Assembly (NCBI RefSeq): GCF_002920575.1
Contig: NZ_PQSQ01000002.1
Span: forward strand, 62,001 to 126,000
Direction: 5' to 3'
Length of the DNA stretch: 64,000 nt
DNA from: Streptomyces sp. Ru73
GTDB taxonomy: Bacteria > Actinomycetota > Actinomycetes > Streptomycetales > Streptomycetaceae
The position numbers and the translations under genes were made by a program. Below, piece by piece: positions 8,960 through 19,875 of the stretch. How positions within the stretch are numbered: the stretch's first letter is position 1; each line of letters opens with the position of its first letter. The notes beneath the pieces were generated by a model. The model was given only the letters and a program-made list of their open reading frames with translations, searched no databases and was not told the DNA's origin.

Positions 8960-9000
8960 CTCCGTTCAACGACTCCCCTTCCCCGACAGGAGCCCGCACC

Positions 9001-9657
9001 GTGCCGTACGAGCAGCGGATGGACCGCGTCGACCTGGGCGAGGTGCCCTACACCGAGGCCGTCGAGGCGATGCGGGGCTGGGTCGAGGAGCGGCGCGCCG
9101 GGCTCGCCCGCGACCGGCTCTTCCTGCTGACGCATCCGCCCGTCATCACCTACGGCTCGCGGACTCCGGCGGACGAGCTGCCGCGCGCCGACTCGCCGAT
9201 TCCGCTGGTCGAGGTCGACCGGGGCGGCCAGGCGACGTACCACGGCCCCGGCCAGCTCGTCGGCTACCTGGTGCTGAACCTGCGCGAACGCGGCCCCGGC
9301 GACGTGGTCCGCTGGCTGGAGAACGGGCTGATCCGCGCCCTGGACTCGCTCGGCTTCGGGACGGTGCGCCGCGACACCCCGCCCGGCGCGCAGAGCCTGG
9401 TGGGCGTGTGGACGCCGCGCCACGAGAAGCTGGTGTCCATCGGGATGCGCATCCGCGGCGGTGTGACGAGCCATGGCTTCGCGCTCAACATCGCGTCCGA
9501 CCTGGACGAATTCACCAGGTTCACGGCGTGCGGGCTGCCCGAGGTGGCGATGACCTCGCTCGCGGAGATGGCCGCCGAGCAGGGCCGCGCCGCGCCGGGC
9601 GAGGACGAGGTGCGGGACGCGGTGGCCCGGGCGCTCGGGGCGGCGTCCCAGCGGTGA
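9001..9657 (+). CDS. lipB: octanoyltransferase (lipoate biosynthesis LipB family)
   Basis: Transfers octanoyl from acyl carrier protein to lipoyl domains, the first step of lipoate assembly. 218 aa; RGGQATYHGPGQ at 74-85, catalytic Lys143 (KLVSIGMR) and Cys177 (ACGLPEV) all present, so likely active. GTG 9001 has AGGAG eight bases upstream. It has no lipA neighbour, which Streptomyces housekeeping lipB normally has, so this may be a second copy. It could serve the nearby E2 or another octanoyl acceptor; separated from the roh genes by a terminator. Confidence 0.88.
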   Translation: MPYEQRMDRVDLGEVPYTEAVEAMRGWVEERRAGLARDRLFLLTHPPVITYGSRTPADELPRADSPIPLVEVDRGGQATYHGPGQLVGYLVLNLRERGPGDVVRWLENGLIRALDSLGFGTVRRDTPPGAQSLVGVWTPRHEKLVSIGMRIRGGVTSHGFALNIASDLDEFTRFTACGLPEVAMTSLAEMAAEQGRAAPGEDEVRDAVARALGAASQR

Positions 9658-9741
9658 CGCCTGCGCGCCGCCGTCTCACCTGCTGAAACACTCGTCTCAT
9701 CCGCTTGAACCGGGTGGGGTGGCCGAAGCAGAATGCCAGGC

Positions 9742-9822
9742 ATGACTGCTGCTGCCGACCTCCTCGTGGGACGTCTCCACGTCGATCTGTGTCGCCAGTC
9801 CAGCGCCAGCTGTCGCGCCTGA
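9742..9822 (+). CDS. cysteine-containing leader peptide upstream of ssuD
   Basis: 26-codon ORF MTAAADLLVGRLHVDLCRQS followed by SASCRA. It matches the actinobacterial leader peptides (HVDLxRxxS...C near the end) that sit upstream of sulfur-metabolism genes. Cys codons at positions 17 and 24 sit close to the stop, as expected where ribosome stalling at low cysteine controls the downstream gene. It lies 195 bases before ssuD. Too short for routine gene calling. Confidence 0.75.
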   Translation: MTAAADLLVGRLHVDLCRQSSASCRA

Positions 9823-10017
9823 CGCGCCTTCCGGCCACGGACTCCGCCTCTTCCGGGGCCGTGCTGCCGAAGCTTCTCCTTCTTCCCCCGCACTGAGCGG
9901 CGCGTTGCCGTCGTTCCCGCGGCGCCTCGTCACGCCCTCCGCGGTACCCCGTCACGTACGTCGCCGGGCCACTGTGCCCTGCCCCGGACGTGGCCCGCCG
10001 CCCTTCCCGGAGTCCTC

Positions 10018-11169
10018 ATGTCTGCTCTGACGTTCCATTGGTTCCTGCCCACGACCGGTGACAGCCGGCACATCGTCGGCGGCGGCCACGGTTCCACCCC
10101 CGGCACCGCCGGCGGGGACCGTCCCGCCTCGATCGAGTACCTCGGGCAGATCGCCCGCTCCGCCGAACAGCTCGGTTTCGTCGGCGCGTTGACGCCGACG
10201 GGGGCGTGGTGCGAGGACGCCTGGCTGACCACGGCGATGCTCACCCAGGTCACCGAGCGGCTGAAGTTCCTGGTGGCGTTCCGGCCCGGCCAGATCAGCC
10301 CGACGCTGTCGGCGCAGATGGCCGCGACGTACCAGCGCCAGTCGCACGGCCGGCTGCTGCTCAACGTGGTGACCGGCGGTGAGTCGGCCGAGCAGCGCGC
10401 CTACGGTGACTTCCTGGACAAGGACCAGCGGTACGCGCGCACCGGTGAGTTCCTGGACATCGTGCGGCGGCTGTGGGACGGGGAGACGGTCGACCACCAC
10501 GGCGAGCACCTGCGGGTGGAGGGCGCGAAGCTGAACCGGCTGCCCGACCCGGTGCCGCGGGTCTACTTCGGCGGCTCCTCGCCCGCGGCCGGCGAGGTGG
10601 CAGCGCGGTACACCGATGTGTACCTGACCTGGGGCGAGCCGCCGCAGCAGGTGAAGCAGAAGATCGACTGGGTGCGGTCGCTGGCCGCCGCGCAGGGCCG
10701 CGAGGTGCGGTTCGGCATCCGGCTGCACACCATCAGCCGGGACACCTCGGAGCAGGCGTGGGCCGAGGCGGAGCGGCTGCTGAAGGGCATGGACCCCGAG
10801 CGCATCAAGGCGGTGCAGCAGGGGCTGGCGACCAGCGAGTCCGAGGGCCAGCGGCGGATGCGCGAGCTGCACAACAGCGGGTCCACCGACAAGCTGGAGA
10901 TCTACCCGAACCTGTGGGCCGGCGTCGGGCTGGTCCGCGGCGGCGCCGGCACGGCCCTGGTGGGCAGCCACGCCGAGGTCGCCGACCTCATCGAGGAGTA
11001 CGCCCGGCTCGGCATCGAGGAGTTCGTGCTCTCGGGGGTGCCGCACCTGGAGGAGGCGTACTGGTTCGGTGAGGGCGTGCTGCCGCTGCTGGAGCAGCGC
11101 GGTCTGTGGCAGCACCCGGCCGGCCCGCGCACCGTCGAGGCGGGCATCGTCCCGTTCGCCGGGCGGTGA
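10018..11169 (+). CDS. ssuD: FMNH2-dependent alkanesulfonate monooxygenase
   Basis: 383 aa bacterial-luciferase-fold (LLM) flavin monooxygenase that releases sulfite from alkanesulfonates. Typical blocks: LTFHWFLPTTGDSR, FRPGQISPTLSAQMAATYQ, LLNVVTGGE, DRYARTGEFLDIVRRLW-like segment and VLSGVPHLEEAYWFGEGVLP at the end. ATG 10018 has GGAG seven bases upstream. Preceded by the cysteine leader peptide, which supports a sulfur role. Stop overlaps the transporter start. Confidence 0.9.
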   Translation: MSALTFHWFLPTTGDSRHIVGGGHGSTPGTAGGDRPASIEYLGQIARSAEQLGFVGALTPTGAWCEDAWLTTAMLTQVTERLKFLVAFRPGQISPTLSAQMAATYQRQSHGRLLLNVVTGGESAEQRAYGDFLDKDQRYARTGEFLDIVRRLWDGETVDHHGEHLRVEGAKLNRLPDPVPRVYFGGSSPAAGEVAARYTDVYLTWGEPPQQVKQKIDWVRSLAAAQGREVRFGIRLHTISRDTSEQAWAEAERLLKGMDPERIKAVQQGLATSESEGQRRMRELHNSGSTDKLEIYPNLWAGVGLVRGGAGTALVGSHAEVADLIEEYARLGIEEFVLSGVPHLEEAYWFGEGVLPLLEQRGLWQHPAGPRTVEAGIVPFAGR

Positions 11170-12533
11170 GCGGCGTGTCCGCGCCCTCGCACGCGCCACC
11201 GCGGTCGCCCGAGGAGCAGGAGGCGGCCCCGGCCGCGCGGCTGCGGACGGTGGTGCTGGCCAGCCTGCTGGGCACGACCGTCGAGTGGTACGACTTCTTC
11301 CTGTACGCCACGGCCGCCGGGCTGGTCTTCGACAAGCTGTTCTTCCCGACGGCGAACGGGACGGTCGGCACGATGCTGGCGTTCGCCACGTTCGCGGTGG
11401 GTTTCGTCGCGCGGCCGGTGGGCGGTCTGCTCTTCGGGCACATCGGCGACCGCATCGGCCGCAAGCGGACCCTCGCCTTCACCATGGGCCTGATGGGCGT
11501 CTCCACCTCGCTCATCGGCCTGCTGCCCACGTACGAGCAGGTCGGCGTCCTCGCTCCTGCGCTGCTGCTGGTCCTGCGGGTCGCGCAGGGCGTGGCGCTG
11601 GGCGGCGAGTGGGCCGGGGCGGTGCTGCTGGCCGTCGAGTACGGGCCCACCGGCCGCAAGGGCAGGTTCGGCAGCTATCCGCAGATCGGGCTGGCGCTCG
11701 GACTCGCCCTGGGCACCGGGGTGTTCGCGCTCCTCAACAACGTGCTCAGCGATGCCGCGTTCCTCGGGTACGGCTGGCGGATCGCCTTCCTGATCAGCCT
11801 GGTGCTGGTCGGCGTCGGGCTGGCCGTCCGGCTGAGGATCGACGAGACGCCGGCCTTCCGCGCGGTGCGCCGGCTGCAGGAACTGCCGCGCTCGGCACCG
11901 CTGGTGGAGCTGGTACGCGACCGGGGCGGCCGGCGGCACGTGGTGCTCGGGATGCTGGCACGGTGGGGCGAGGGCGCCGCGTTCAACACCTGGGGCGTCT
12001 TCGCGATCACGTATGCGACGGGGACGCTGCAGCTCGGCCGTACGCCGGTGCTGCTCGCGGTGACGGCCGCAGCGCTGCTGATGGCGGCGCTGATACCGGT
12101 GTCCGGCGCGGCGGTGGACCGGCTGGGCGCACGCCGCGTCTACCTCGCCGGCATGGCCGCCTTCGCCGTCTCGGTCTTCCCGGCGTTCTGGCTCTTCGGC
12201 ACGGGCGGTGCCTGGGCGTTCGCGGTGGCGTTGCTGGTCACCCTGGGTCTGGTGCACGCCTCGTTCTACGGGGCGCAGGGCACGCTCTTCGCCTCGTTGT
12301 TCGCCACGCCGGTGCGGTACACGGGCATGTCGTTCGTCTACCAGATGTCCGGCATCTTCGCCTCGGGCATCACCCCGCTGATCATGACGGCGCTGCTGGC
12401 CCTGGGCTCGGGCACGCCGTGGTTCGCCTGCGGCTACCTGGCGCTGACCGGCCTGGTGAGCATGTGGGCCACCGGCCGGCTGCGGGAGGGCGAGCTGCAC
12501 CTCCCGACCGGGCGGGCGGCGGGCGGCGCCTAG
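11166..12533 (+). CDS. MFS transporter, metabolite:H+ symporter type
   Basis: 455 aa, about 12 membrane segments. TTVEWYDFFLYATAAGLVF and FGHIGDRIGRKRTL (loop 2-3 motif) are signatures of the MHS family (ShiA/ProP-like). GTG 11166 overlaps the ssuD stop as GTGA, so co-translated. Probably imports the organosulfonate or related acid used by SsuD (inference from position); MHS members carry many organic acids. Confidence 0.88.
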   Translation: MSGVSAPSHAPPRSPEEQEAAPAARLRTVVLASLLGTTVEWYDFFLYATAAGLVFDKLFFPTANGTVGTMLAFATFAVGFVARPVGGLLFGHIGDRIGRKRTLAFTMGLMGVSTSLIGLLPTYEQVGVLAPALLLVLRVAQGVALGGEWAGAVLLAVEYGPTGRKGRFGSYPQIGLALGLALGTGVFALLNNVLSDAAFLGYGWRIAFLISLVLVGVGLAVRLRIDETPAFRAVRRLQELPRSAPLVELVRDRGGRRHVVLGMLARWGEGAAFNTWGVFAITYATGTLQLGRTPVLLAVTAAALLMAALIPVSGAAVDRLGARRVYLAGMAAFAVSVFPAFWLFGTGGAWAFAVALLVTLGLVHASFYGAQGTLFASLFATPVRYTGMSFVYQMSGIFASGITPLIMTALLALGSGTPWFACGYLALTGLVSMWATGRLREGELHLPTGRAAGGA

Positions 12534-12540
12534 CCGGTGC

Positions 12541-12678
12541 TCAGGCCATTGCCGGCGCCGCCTCCGTCCGGTACTTCCGTACGTAGGCGGTGCAGAGTTC
12601 CATGACGACCTTGGCGATGAGGGCCTCGGCGAGGGCGAGGCCGGCCTTCGCCAGTACGGCACAGAGGAAGTCACCCAC
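12541..12678 (-). CDS. small conserved-looking ORF, function unknown
   Basis: 45-codon ORF reading VGDFLCAVLAKAGLALAEAL then a Val/Met-rich and basic end. GTG 12678 has AGGAG 10 bases upstream. It is amphipathic to hydrophobic with a basic C-terminus (YVRKYR). Convergent with the MFS gene, 7 bases apart. I do not know the family with certainty; it could be a small membrane-associated peptide. Coding status rests on the ribosome site and the peptide-like composition. Confidence 0.45.
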   Translation of the reverse strand: MGDFLCAVLAKAGLALAEALIAKVVMELCTAYVRKYRTEAAPAMA

Positions 12679-12708
12679 CGGGATCACACTCCTGTTCGGT
12701 CATGTGCG

Positions 12709-12730
12709 CGTGGCCCCGGCCGGGGCCACG
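12709..12730. promoter_or_regulatory. 22-base perfect palindrome
   Basis: CGTGGCCCCGG followed by its exact complement, no spacer, upstream of the small ORF and within the Lrp-gene upstream region. Could be an operator or a compact hairpin. Confidence 0.4.
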
Positions 12731-12860
12731 TCGCTCCCTGTTCCACCCATCCCCTACCGAGGTGACGGCCGGGTGACTCCGGGCCAACGACCGGTGACGT
12801 ACAGGTGAACGGACGTTCGACTGATTTTTTCCGGCTCGCGTCCGTCCGCCGGTCCGGCCA

Positions 12861-12910
12861 CCTGGGCACCCGCTGTCGCAGCCCTTCGACCTGGGCACCC
12901 GCTGTCGCAG
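12861..12910. repeat. tandem 21-base direct repeat upstream of the Lrp/AsnC gene
   Basis: Two identical 21-base units (12861-12881 and 12890-12910), each beginning CCTGGGCACCCGCTG, repeated at a 29-base period. They lie 80-128 bases before the regulator ATG. Same-face spacing close to three helical turns suits binding of an oligomeric Lrp-type protein (inference). Confidence 0.55.
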
Positions 12911-12988
12911 CTCCTCGCGGCACCCCGCAGACTGGTAGGCGGCGGCCGGCCGGGCCGCCCTCGCACCGCCTGCAAGGAGGCCGCACCC

Positions 12989-13468
12989 ATGGCCGTGGAC
13001 GCACTCGACGCCCGGATCCTCCGGCTGCTGCTGGAGCAGCCGCGGACGAGCGTGCGCGAGTACGCGCGCATCCTCGGCGTCGCGCGCGGCACGGTGCAGG
13101 CGCGCCTGGACCGGCTGGAGCGGGACGGCGTGATCACCGCGTACGGGCCGCGGCTGTCGCCCGCGGCCCTCGGGCACCCGGTCACCGCCTTCGCGCACAT
13201 CGAGGTCACGCAGGGGCACCTGGAGGAGGTCGCGGCCCTGCTGTCCGAGGTGCCGCAGATCATCGAGGCGTTCTCCACCACGGGCGGCGGCGATCTGCTG
13301 GCCAAGGTGGTGGCGCGGGACGCGGCGCATCTGGAGGACGTGATCCAGCGGCTGATCAACATGCCGGGGGTGGTGCGGACCCGTACGGAGGTGGCGCTGC
13401 GCGAACGCGTGCCGCACCGGCTGCTGCCACTGGTCGAGGACGTGGGCGGGGCCGCGGCGGCGCGCTGA
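12989..13468 (+). CDS. Lrp/AsnC family transcriptional regulator
   Basis: 159 aa: N-terminal HTH (about 1-60; LDARILRLLLEQPRTSVREYA, ARGTVQARLDRLERDGVI) and C-terminal RAM/AsnC ligand domain (about 70-140; TTGGGDLLAKVVARD). ATG 12989 has a strong AAGGAGG site. Feast/famine regulators sense amino acids. The direct repeat just upstream is a candidate self-operator. Followed 24 bases later by the HAD gene. Confidence 0.9.
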   Translation: MAVDALDARILRLLLEQPRTSVREYARILGVARGTVQARLDRLERDGVITAYGPRLSPAALGHPVTAFAHIEVTQGHLEEVAALLSEVPQIIEAFSTTGGGDLLAKVVARDAAHLEDVIQRLINMPGVVRTRTEVALRERVPHRLLPLVEDVGGAAAAR

Positions 13469-14138
13469 CCGCGGGCTTGGCATCCTGGGGGCATGAGCAG
13501 CGACCCCTCCCGCACCCCCGTCGTCTTCGACCTCGACGGCACCCTCGTCGACAGCGAACCCAACTATTACGAGGCCGGGCGCCGGCTGCTGGCCCGGTAC
13601 GGGATCACCGGCTTCACCTGGGAACACCACACCCGGTTCATCGGCATCGGGACGCGCGAAACGCTGGAGATCCTGAAGAAGGAGTACGGGATCGAGGCGC
13701 CCGTCACGGAGCTGCTGGCCGGGAAGAACGAGATCTACCTGGAGCTGGCCGGGGCGCACACCGAGGTCTTCCCCGAGATGCGGGCCTTCGTGGAGCAGCT
13801 GCACGCGGCCGGCCACCCGATGGCCGTGGCGTCCGGCTCGTCCCGGGCGGCGATCGACGCCGTGCTGGGCGGCACGGACCTCGACGCGATGCTGACCACC
13901 CGGGTGTCGGCCGAGGAAGTGGGGCGCGGCAAGCCCGAGCCGGACGTCTTCCTGGAGGCGGCGCTGCGGCTCGGGGTGGCGCCGGAGAGCTGTGTGGTGC
14001 TGGAGGACGCGCCGCCCGGCGCGGAGGCGGCCCGCCGCGCCGGCATGCGCTGCATCGCGATCCCGTACGTGCCGGAGACCGCGGGAGACCCGGCGTTCGA
14101 GGCCGCCGGGCTCCTCTTCAAGGGCGGTCAGCGGGAGT

Positions 14139-15791
<1,653 letters not shown>

Positions 15792-15793
15792 TG

Positions 15794-16552
15794 CTACTCC
15801 TCCGGTATCGCCTGGTGTCCCTCTGTCGCCTGGTGTCCCTCGTCGTCGTGCGGCGGTGCGGCACACTGCTCGGGCGCCGGTCCGGTGACGCCGAGCAAGT
15901 GCAGGTACATGGCGGTGACGTCGCGCACGGCGGCGTCGTACGCGGCCGGGTCCTCGGCGACCAGCCGGGCGAACTGCACGCTCATCCCGCCCACCGCGTG
16001 CGCGACGGCCAGCGGATCGGCCACCGGCGCCAGCCGGCCGGCCTCCGTCAGGCGGCGGATGTAGCGGGCGGTGCGCCGGGTGGGCCGCCGGCTGATCTCC
16101 TGCCACAGCTCGCGCAGTTCCGGGTCCCCCTGCGCCTGCTGCTCGATGAGCCGGAGCAGCGGCAGGTGGCCGGCGTACGCGGCGATGAACGCGGCGGTGG
16201 AGTCGCGCGCGACCGCGCGGACGTCGTCCGGATCGGTGTCCGGCACCTCCTGCGCGGCGAGGAAGGCGTCCCGTACCCGCACGGCGAGCACCCGGAAGAC
16301 CTCTTCCTTGGACGCGAAGTAGACGTAGAAGCCGGCGCGGGACAGCTCGGCCTCGGCGGCGATGTCGGCGATGGTGGCGGGCCCGTAGCCGCGGCGCGCG
16401 AAGACCGCCTCGGCGGCGTCCAGCAGCCGGTGCCGTACCGGCGTGTCGCTGCGGTCCCGGGCGGTGCGGGTCGCCCAGGGCCGGTGCCCGCGCGCCGGTG
16501 CCCTGCCGGGCCGCGGCGCCTCTCCGGACGCGGAGCGCTCTGTGTCTGCCAC
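15794..16552 (-). CDS. TetR family regulator
   Basis: 252 aa. HTH about residues 40-86 (RHRLLDAAEAVFARRGYGPATIADIAAEA... SRAGFYVYFASKEE). Carries a C-terminal Pro/His/Glu tail with a short repeat EGHQATEGHQA. First gene of the unit with the acyl-CoA synthetase and divergent from the carboxylase, with a 24-base near-palindrome between them. Probably represses both until an acyl-CoA ligand accumulates. Confidence 0.88.
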   Translation of the reverse strand: MADTERSASGEAPRPGRAPARGHRPWATRTARDRSDTPVRHRLLDAAEAVFARRGYGPATIADIAAEAELSRAGFYVYFASKEEVFRVLAVRVRDAFLAAQEVPDTDPDDVRAVARDSTAAFIAAYAGHLPLLRLIEQQAQGDPELRELWQEISRRPTRRTARYIRRLTEAGRLAPVADPLAVAHAVGGMSVQFARLVAEDPAAYDAAVRDVTAMYLHLLGVTGPAPEQCAAPPHDDEGHQATEGHQAIPEE

Positions 16553-16563
16553 GTCTCGACCAT

Positions 16564-16587
16564 ATTGACGTTGACGCCAATGTCAAT
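16564..16587. promoter_or_regulatory. TetR operator between tetR and carboxylase
   Basis: 24-base imperfect palindrome; outer arms ATTGAC and GTCAAT, inner arms TTG and CAA; three mismatched pairs. It starts 12 bases upstream of the tetR ATG and ends 40 bases before the carboxylase ATG. Confidence 0.65.
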
Positions 16588-16627
16588 GAGCATGACAGCG
16601 CCGTCTCAGCGTGGAGGTGCTCGCTCA

Positions 16628-19600
16628 ATGGGGTCAGCCGTACTCATCGCCAATCGCGGGGAGATCGCCGTCCGGGTGGTGCGCGCCGCCGCGGCGGCCG
16701 GACTGCGCAGCGTCGCGGTGTACGCCGAGGACGACGCGGCGGCCCCGCACGTCCGGCTCGCCGACGAGGCCCGTCCGCTGCCCGGCTCCGGCCCGGCCGC
16801 CTACCTCGACGCGGCGGCCCTGCTGTCCGTCGCGCAGGCCGCGGACTGTGCGTACGTGCACCCGGGTTACGGGTTCCTGAGCGAGGACGCCGGCTTCGCG
16901 CGGGCCTGCGCCGAGGCCGGCCCGGTCTTCGTCGGCCCCTCCCCCGACGTGCTCGGCCTCTTCGGCGACAAGGCACGCGCCCGCGCCCTGGCACACTCCC
17001 TGGGCGTACCGGTCCTGCCCGGCACCAGCGGCCCCACCACGCTCGACGAGGCCCGCGCCTTCCTGACCGAGGGACCGGGCGCCGGCGGCCCGGTGATGGT
17101 CAAGGCGCTCGGCGGGGGCGGCGGCCGCGGCATGCGCGTGGCGCGGGACGCCGCCGAGCTGCCGAGGTCTGGGAGCGCTGCCGCTCGGAGGCCGCCGCCG
17201 GCTTCGGCCGCGGCGACCTGTACGTCGAGCGGCTGCTGACCGGCGCCCGCCATATCGAGGTGCAGGTCATCGGCGATGCCACGGGCGCGGTCACCCACGT
17301 GTGGGAGCGGGACTGCTCGGCCCAGCGCCGCCACCAGAAGCTCATCGAGATCGCCCCCGCACCCGCACTGCCGCCGCACGTCCGCGACCAACTCCTGAAA
17401 TGCGCCCTGCGGTTGGCCCGCGAGGTGGGCTACTCCGGTGTCGGCACTTTCGAATTCCTCGTACGCGGCGAGGAGTTCCATTTCATGGAGGCCAATCCGC
17501 GCCTCCAGGTCGAGCACACGGTCACCGAGGAGGTGACCGGCGTCGACCTGGTCGACGCACAGCTGCGGCTGGCGGCCGGGGCCACCCTGGCGGACCTGGG
17601 CCTGGCCGACGGCCCTCCGGCGCCCCGCGGCTTCGCGGTGCAGGCCCGGGTGAACGCCGAGGTGACGACGGCGGACGGCACCGTACGCGGCTCCGCCGGC
17701 ACCCTCACCCGCTTCGAGGTGCCGACCGGCCCCGGCGTACGGGTGGACACCGGCGCACGCGGTGGACTGACCGTCGGCGCACGCTACGACCCGCTCCTCG
17801 CCAAGGTCGTCACGCGGGTCCCGGTACCGGACTTCACCGCCGCGTGCGACCGCACCCGCCAGGCGCTCGCGGAGTTCACGGTCGAGGGCGTACGCACCGG
17901 CATCCCGCTGCTGCGCGCGATCCTGGCCCACCCGGAGTTCGCCGCGGGCGGCACGCACACCTCCTGGGTGACGGAACACCTGCCGGAACTCGTCACCGAA
18001 CCCACCGGTACACCGCAGCCCACCGTCCCCGCCGACGACGACTCCGTCACGGCCCCCATGTCCGGCACCGTGATCACCGTCAACGTCGCACCCGGCGACA
18101 CCGTCCCGGCCGGCCATCCCCTCCTCGTCCTCGAAGCGATGAAGATGGAGCACGTCGTGACGGCCCCGACCGCGGGCATCATCCGCGCCGTCCGCACCGC
18201 GGTGGGCGACACACCCACCGAGGGACAGCCACTCATAGCCCTCGAACCGGCCGAAGGCGGCGCAACCAACGACACCACGGCAGCCGAGATCGACCCGGAG
18301 ACCATCCGCCCGGACCTCGCCGAGGCACTCGCGCGCCACGCCATCGGCCTGGACGCGCAACGCCCGGAGGCAGTCGCCAAGCGACACCGCCTCGGCCGCC
18401 GCACGGCCCGCGAGAACATCGACGACCTCTGCGACGAGGGCAGCTTCACCGAGTTCGGCGCGCTGGCGATAGCGGCGCAGCGCAGGCGGCGTTCCCTCGA
18501 CGACCTGATCGCCTCGACCCCGGCCGACGGCATGGTCACCGGCACCGGGACGGTCGACGGCGCGCCGTGCGTGGCGATGTCGTACGACTACACCGTGCTG
18601 GCCGGCACGCAGGGCCACAACAACCACCGCAAGACCGACCGCATGCTGTCCGTGGCCGAGCAACGCCGGCTCCCCGTCGTCCTCTTCGCCGAGGGCGGCG
18701 GCGGCCGCCCCGGCGACACCGACACCGCATCCATCGCCGGCCTCGACATCATGACGTTCCATCAGATGGGCCGCCTCAGCGGCCTCGTCCCCCTGGTCGG
18801 CATCGCCTCCGGACGCTGCTTCGCCGGCAACGCCGCACTCCTGGGCTGCTGCGACGTGGTGATAGCCACCCCCGAGGCCTCGATCGGCATGGGCGGCCCG
18901 GCAATGATCGAAGGCGGCGGCCTCGGCGTGTACTCCCCCGAGGAGGTCGGCCCGCTCTCGGTCCAGGTGCCGAACGGCGTCGTCGACCTCCCCGTCGCCG
19001 ACGAGGCGGAGGCGGTCCGCACCGCCAAGCGCTACCTCTCCTACTTCCGCGGCCCGGCCGAGGAGTGGGAGGCGCCCGACCCGCGGCTCCTGCGCCACGC
19101 CATCCCCGAGAACCGGCGCCGCGCCTACCCCGTCCGCCGGGTCATCGACGGCCTGGCCGACACCGACTCCGTACTGGAACTCCGCGCCGGCTTCGGCACC
19201 GGCATCGTGACCGCCCTCGCCCGCATCGCCGGCCGACCGATGGGCCTGGTGGCGAACAACCCCGAACACCTCGGCGGCGCCATCGACCGCGACGCCGCCG
19301 ACAAGGCCGCCCGCTTCCTCCAGCTCTGCGACGCCTTCGGCCTGCCGGTCCTGGCCCTGTGCGACACCCCCGGCTCATGGTCGGCCCCGACGCCGAACGC
19401 GACGCCACCGTACGCCACTTCGCCCGCCTCTTCGTCACCGGCGCCAACCTCCGCGTCCCCGTCGTCTCCCTCGTCCTCCGCAAGGCCTACGGCCTGGGCG
19501 CGATGGCCATGATGGGCGGCTCCACCCGCGCCCCTCTGGCCACCGCCGCCTGGCCCACCGGCGAACTCGGCGGCATGGGCCTGGAAGGCGCCGTCCGCCT

Positions 19601-19847
19601 GGGCTACCGCAAGGAACTCGAAGCCATCCCCGACCCGGCGGCCCGCCAAGCCGCCTTCGAAGCCCGCGTCGCCGAACTCTACGACCACGGCAAAGCCGTC
19701 AACGCAGCCGCCGCCCTCGAAATCGACGCCGTCATCGACCCGGCCTCCTCACGCGACTGGATCACGTCGGCACTGGAGGGATACCGCGCGGAGCACGCTG
19801 ATGTGGACATGGCGGGGCGGGGGCGGGGGTTTGTGGATACGTGGTGA
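16628..19847 (+). pseudogene. fused acetyl/propionyl-CoA carboxylase (BC-BCCP-CT), two frameshifts
   Basis: About 1073 aa when two breaks are mended. Order: biotin carboxylase/ATP-grasp (GGGGGRGM, EANPRLQVEHTVTE), biotin carrier with LEAMKMEHVV (biotinyl Lys), carboxyltransferase (RENIDDLCDEGSF, DTPGFMVGP, GAMAMMGG). Break 1: CTGCCGAG at 17159-17166 should read CTGCCCGAG, one C missing. Break 2: GGCTCATG at 19372-19379 should read GGCTTCATG, one T missing. Both restore highly conserved residues, and coding bias continues on both sides. Either consensus errors or a recently lost gene. ATG 16628 has GGAGG 10 bases upstream. Divergent from tetR. Confidence 0.85.
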
Positions 19848-19875
19848 CGAGCGCCCGGCTGGCCCCGCCCGGGGG

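Noticed and set aside
16867..19269. 800-codon minus-strand frame opposite the carboxylase
   Set aside because: Shadow of the carboxylase coding frame; Gly/Arg/His-rich with no recognisable domain.
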